7,905 nucleotides of DNA from NCBI GenBank assembly GCA_003519205.1, contig DOXE01000331.1, positions 6,563-14,467 on the forward strand. The letters are read 5' to 3'. This DNA is from Chloroflexota bacterium. Its GTDB lineage: Bacteria; Chloroflexota; Anaerolineae; Promineifilales; Promineifilaceae. The position numbers and the translations under genes were made by a program. Below are positions 6,179 to 7,905 of the stretch, one piece after another. How positions within the stretch are numbered: the stretch's first letter is position 1; each line of letters starts with the position of its first letter. Below the pieces are notes generated by a model that saw only the letters and a program-made list of their open reading frames with translations, did not search any database and was not told where the DNA came from.

Positions 6179-7905
6179 ATGGCAGAGCAAACTGAAGTTA
6201 AATCATATCGCTTTAAGGCTGAGATCACCCAGGTCCTGGACATTCTCGTCCACTCTCTTTACAAAGATCGAGAAATTTTTCTTCGCGAGTTGATTTCCAA
6301 TGCCTCCGATGCATTAACCCGCATTCAGTTCGAGATGTTAACGAACCAGGATGTATTAGATCCCGAAGCAAAACTGGCTATTCATATAGATGTTCGTGAA
6401 GAAGACGACCAAAAGCTGATTGTGATCAAAGATAATGGTATTGGCATGACGCGCGATGAGCTAGTCCAAAACTTGGGCACGATTGCTCAATCTGGAGCGA
6501 GAGAATTTTTAGCCCAGATCGAGCAAGAAGATGTCGATCCGGCCGAGATCATTGGTCAATTTGGAGTTGGTTTTTACTCTGTTTTTATGGTTGCCGAAGA
6601 GGTACGGGTCGTCTCTAGGAGCTTTCGGAAAAGAGCCAAGCCAGCCGCCTGGGTATCCGAAGGTGGGGAAGAATTCCAGATTGAAGAAGCCGACAAGATT
6701 GATAGAGGAACCGAGATCCATATTCACTTAAAGGATGACGCTGCTGAATTTGCAGACGAATTCAGGCTCAAACAAATAATTAAAAAATACTCAGATTTTG
6801 TTGGTTATCCGATTTATGTTGGCGAGGACCAGGCCAATCGACAACTCCCTCTTTGGCGGAAAGCACCATCCGAAGTTAATACTGAAGAATACAACCAATT
6901 CTACCAGCAAATGACGATGGATTTTGAAGAACCCTTGGCCGTAGTTCATCTTTCATCTGATGCTCCATTGCATGTCCGTGCATTGCTTTATGTGCCTGCC
7001 AAACGGGAGAAAAACGTGCTGAATCTGCGAAAAGAACCGGGGCTTCAGCTTTATTCACACAATGTACTGATTCAGGAGTACAGCCAAGATTTACTTCCCA
7101 AATGGTTAGATTTTGTCGACGGGGTCGTTGAATCAGAAGATTTGCCCTTAAATGTCAGCAGGGAATCGATTCAAAACACTCGAGTTATCCGCCAACTCTC
7201 GCGAACCATTCGAAAGAGGACATTAAAAGAACTCCACCAACTGGCTGAGGATGATTCCCAGAAATATGCTGACTTTTGGCACCAATATTCCCGGGTGCTG
7301 AAAGAGGGACTGGTGACTGAACCGGAAGCAAAAGACGAACTTCTGCCATTATTCAGATATTTCTCAACCAAATCAGATGAGACGCCTATATCGATCGATG
7401 CATATATCAAACGTATACCAGAAGAACAGGATGAAATCTATTACGTCTTAGGAGAAGACAGACAATCCGTAACCTATAGCCCTCATCTCGATCCTTTTAA
7501 ATCCAGGGATATTGAAGTCCTTTATTGGATTGATCCGCTCGATACCTTTATAGCTCCAATACTTGACGAATACAAAGGAAAAAAGCTCCGGAATATCGAT
7601 GATGCCAGCCTGGAACTGCCTGAAGAATCTATAGAATCCGAGGAGGACGAAGAGTCGGTCCGGCTTGCTGAAGTAGATTTTAACCTGCTTGTCGGACGAT
7701 TTGTAACCACCTTGGGCGATAGAGTGATCGAGGTGCGTGATTCAAAAGTCTTGAAAAATAGTCCCGTTCGCCTTGTATCTCCAGATGATACACCTGCCCG
7801 TGAAATGGAACGCCTTTATAAATATCTGGATGAGGAGTATCGGGTCCCGAAAAGGATTTTAGAGGTAAACCGGCAACATCCACTCATCGTCAATCTCGCC
7901 TCAGT
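6179..7905 (+). CDS. htpG: Molecular chaperone HtpG (bacterial Hsp90), C-terminus beyond the window
   Basis: Partial gene: 575 codons are open from the ATG at 6179 to the right edge. HtpG is usually about 610-640 residues, so probably only the last 50-60 residues are missing. This is a cytosolic, ATP-driven dimeric chaperone. The N-terminal GHKL ATPase shows LRELISNASDAL (35-46; Glu37 and Asn41 are the usual catalytic and magnesium residues), DNGIGM (85-90), GTIAQSGAREF (100-110) and GQFGVGFYS (126-134). The middle domain has LPLNVSRE with Arg328, the likely gamma-phosphate-sensing arginine. A Glu-rich stretch near 483-495 marks the junction to the dimerisation domain. The ribosome site GGAG is at 6165-6168, 10 bases before the ATG. 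All key motifs are intact. It lies 131 bases downstream of the Pro/Ser-rich protein gene. Confidence 0.97.
   Translation, partial: MAEQTEVKSYRFKAEITQVLDILVHSLYKDREIFLRELISNASDALTRIQFEMLTNQDVLDPEAKLAIHIDVREEDDQKLIVIKDNGIGMTRDELVQNLGTIAQSGAREFLAQIEQEDVDPAEIIGQFGVGFYSVFMVAEEVRVVSRSFRKRAKPAAWVSEGGEEFQIEEADKIDRGTEIHIHLKDDAAEFADEFRLKQIIKKYSDFVGYPIYVGEDQANRQLPLWRKAPSEVNTEEYNQFYQQMTMDFEEPLAVVHLSSDAPLHVRALLYVPAKREKNVLNLRKEPGLQLYSHNVLIQEYSQDLLPKWLDFVDGVVESEDLPLNVSRESIQNTRVIRQLSRTIRKRTLKELHQLAEDDSQKYADFWHQYSRVLKEGLVTEPEAKDELLPLFRYFSTKSDETPISIDAYIKRIPEEQDEIYYVLGEDRQSVTYSPHLDPFKSRDIEVLYWIDPLDTFIAPILDEYKGKKLRNIDDASLELPEESIESEEDEESVRLAEVDFNLLVGRFVTTLGDRVIEVRDSKVLKNSPVRLVSPDDTPAREMERLYKYLDEEYRVPKRILEVNRQHPLIVNLAS

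Noticed and set aside
6509..7883. Several minus-strand frames of 60-79 codons and a plus-strand frame at 6531-6731
   Set aside because: All lie within htpG, whose motifs are continuous in its own frame.
1..7905. Search for CRISPR arrays, insertion sequences, tRNA or rRNA genes and toxin-antitoxin pairs
   Set aside because: No spaced direct repeats, transposase motifs, terminal inverted repeats, cloverleaf-like segments or small paired genes were seen by eye.

Overview
The window looks like chromosomal DNA from a Chloroflexota bacterium, most likely Anaerolineae or a close relative. Three things suggest this: secreted or membrane proteins carrying Thr/Pro-rich linkers (two strongly Thr/Pro, one Pro/Ser), a membrane-anchored SurA/PrsA-like protein directly behind rpsR, and LysM proteins ending in a C-terminal membrane anchor. 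This placement is inferred from protein style; no rRNA or other phylogenetic marker was compared. Base composition is moderate and even, with no sign of insertion sequences, phage, CRISPR or tRNA genes.

Left part (1-1824, minus strand) is a ribosomal operon read right to left: rpsF (S6), a 141-base spacer, rpsR (S18), then after 17 bases a membrane-anchored SurA/parvulin-like foldase that runs off the left edge. The ssb gene that commonly sits between rpsF and rpsR is absent. The rpsF leader contains a hairpin with a bulged CCG that matches the described S6:S18 autoregulatory RNA motif. A 253-base divergent promoter region (1825-2077) separates this operon from the next gene.

Middle part (2078-5289) holds two convergent genes only 11 bases apart. 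One is a secreted GH99-like glycoside hydrolase (plus strand) with two LysM domains and a C-terminal membrane anchor. The other is radA/sms (minus strand), the branch-migration ATPase of recombinational repair.

Right part (5290-7905) begins with a short divergent region between radA and a 224-residue membrane-anchored Pro/Ser-rich protein of unknown function. Then comes htpG (Hsp90), which runs off the right edge and probably lacks only its last 50-60 residues.

Most of the window is housekeeping: translation, repair and protein folding. The accessory interest lies in the cell-envelope proteins (foldase with a linker inside its chaperone domain, GH99-LysM hydrolase, Pro/Ser-rich protein) and in the RNA or DNA structures before rpsF, rpsR, radA and htpG. 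I see no convincing novel defence or mobile system.
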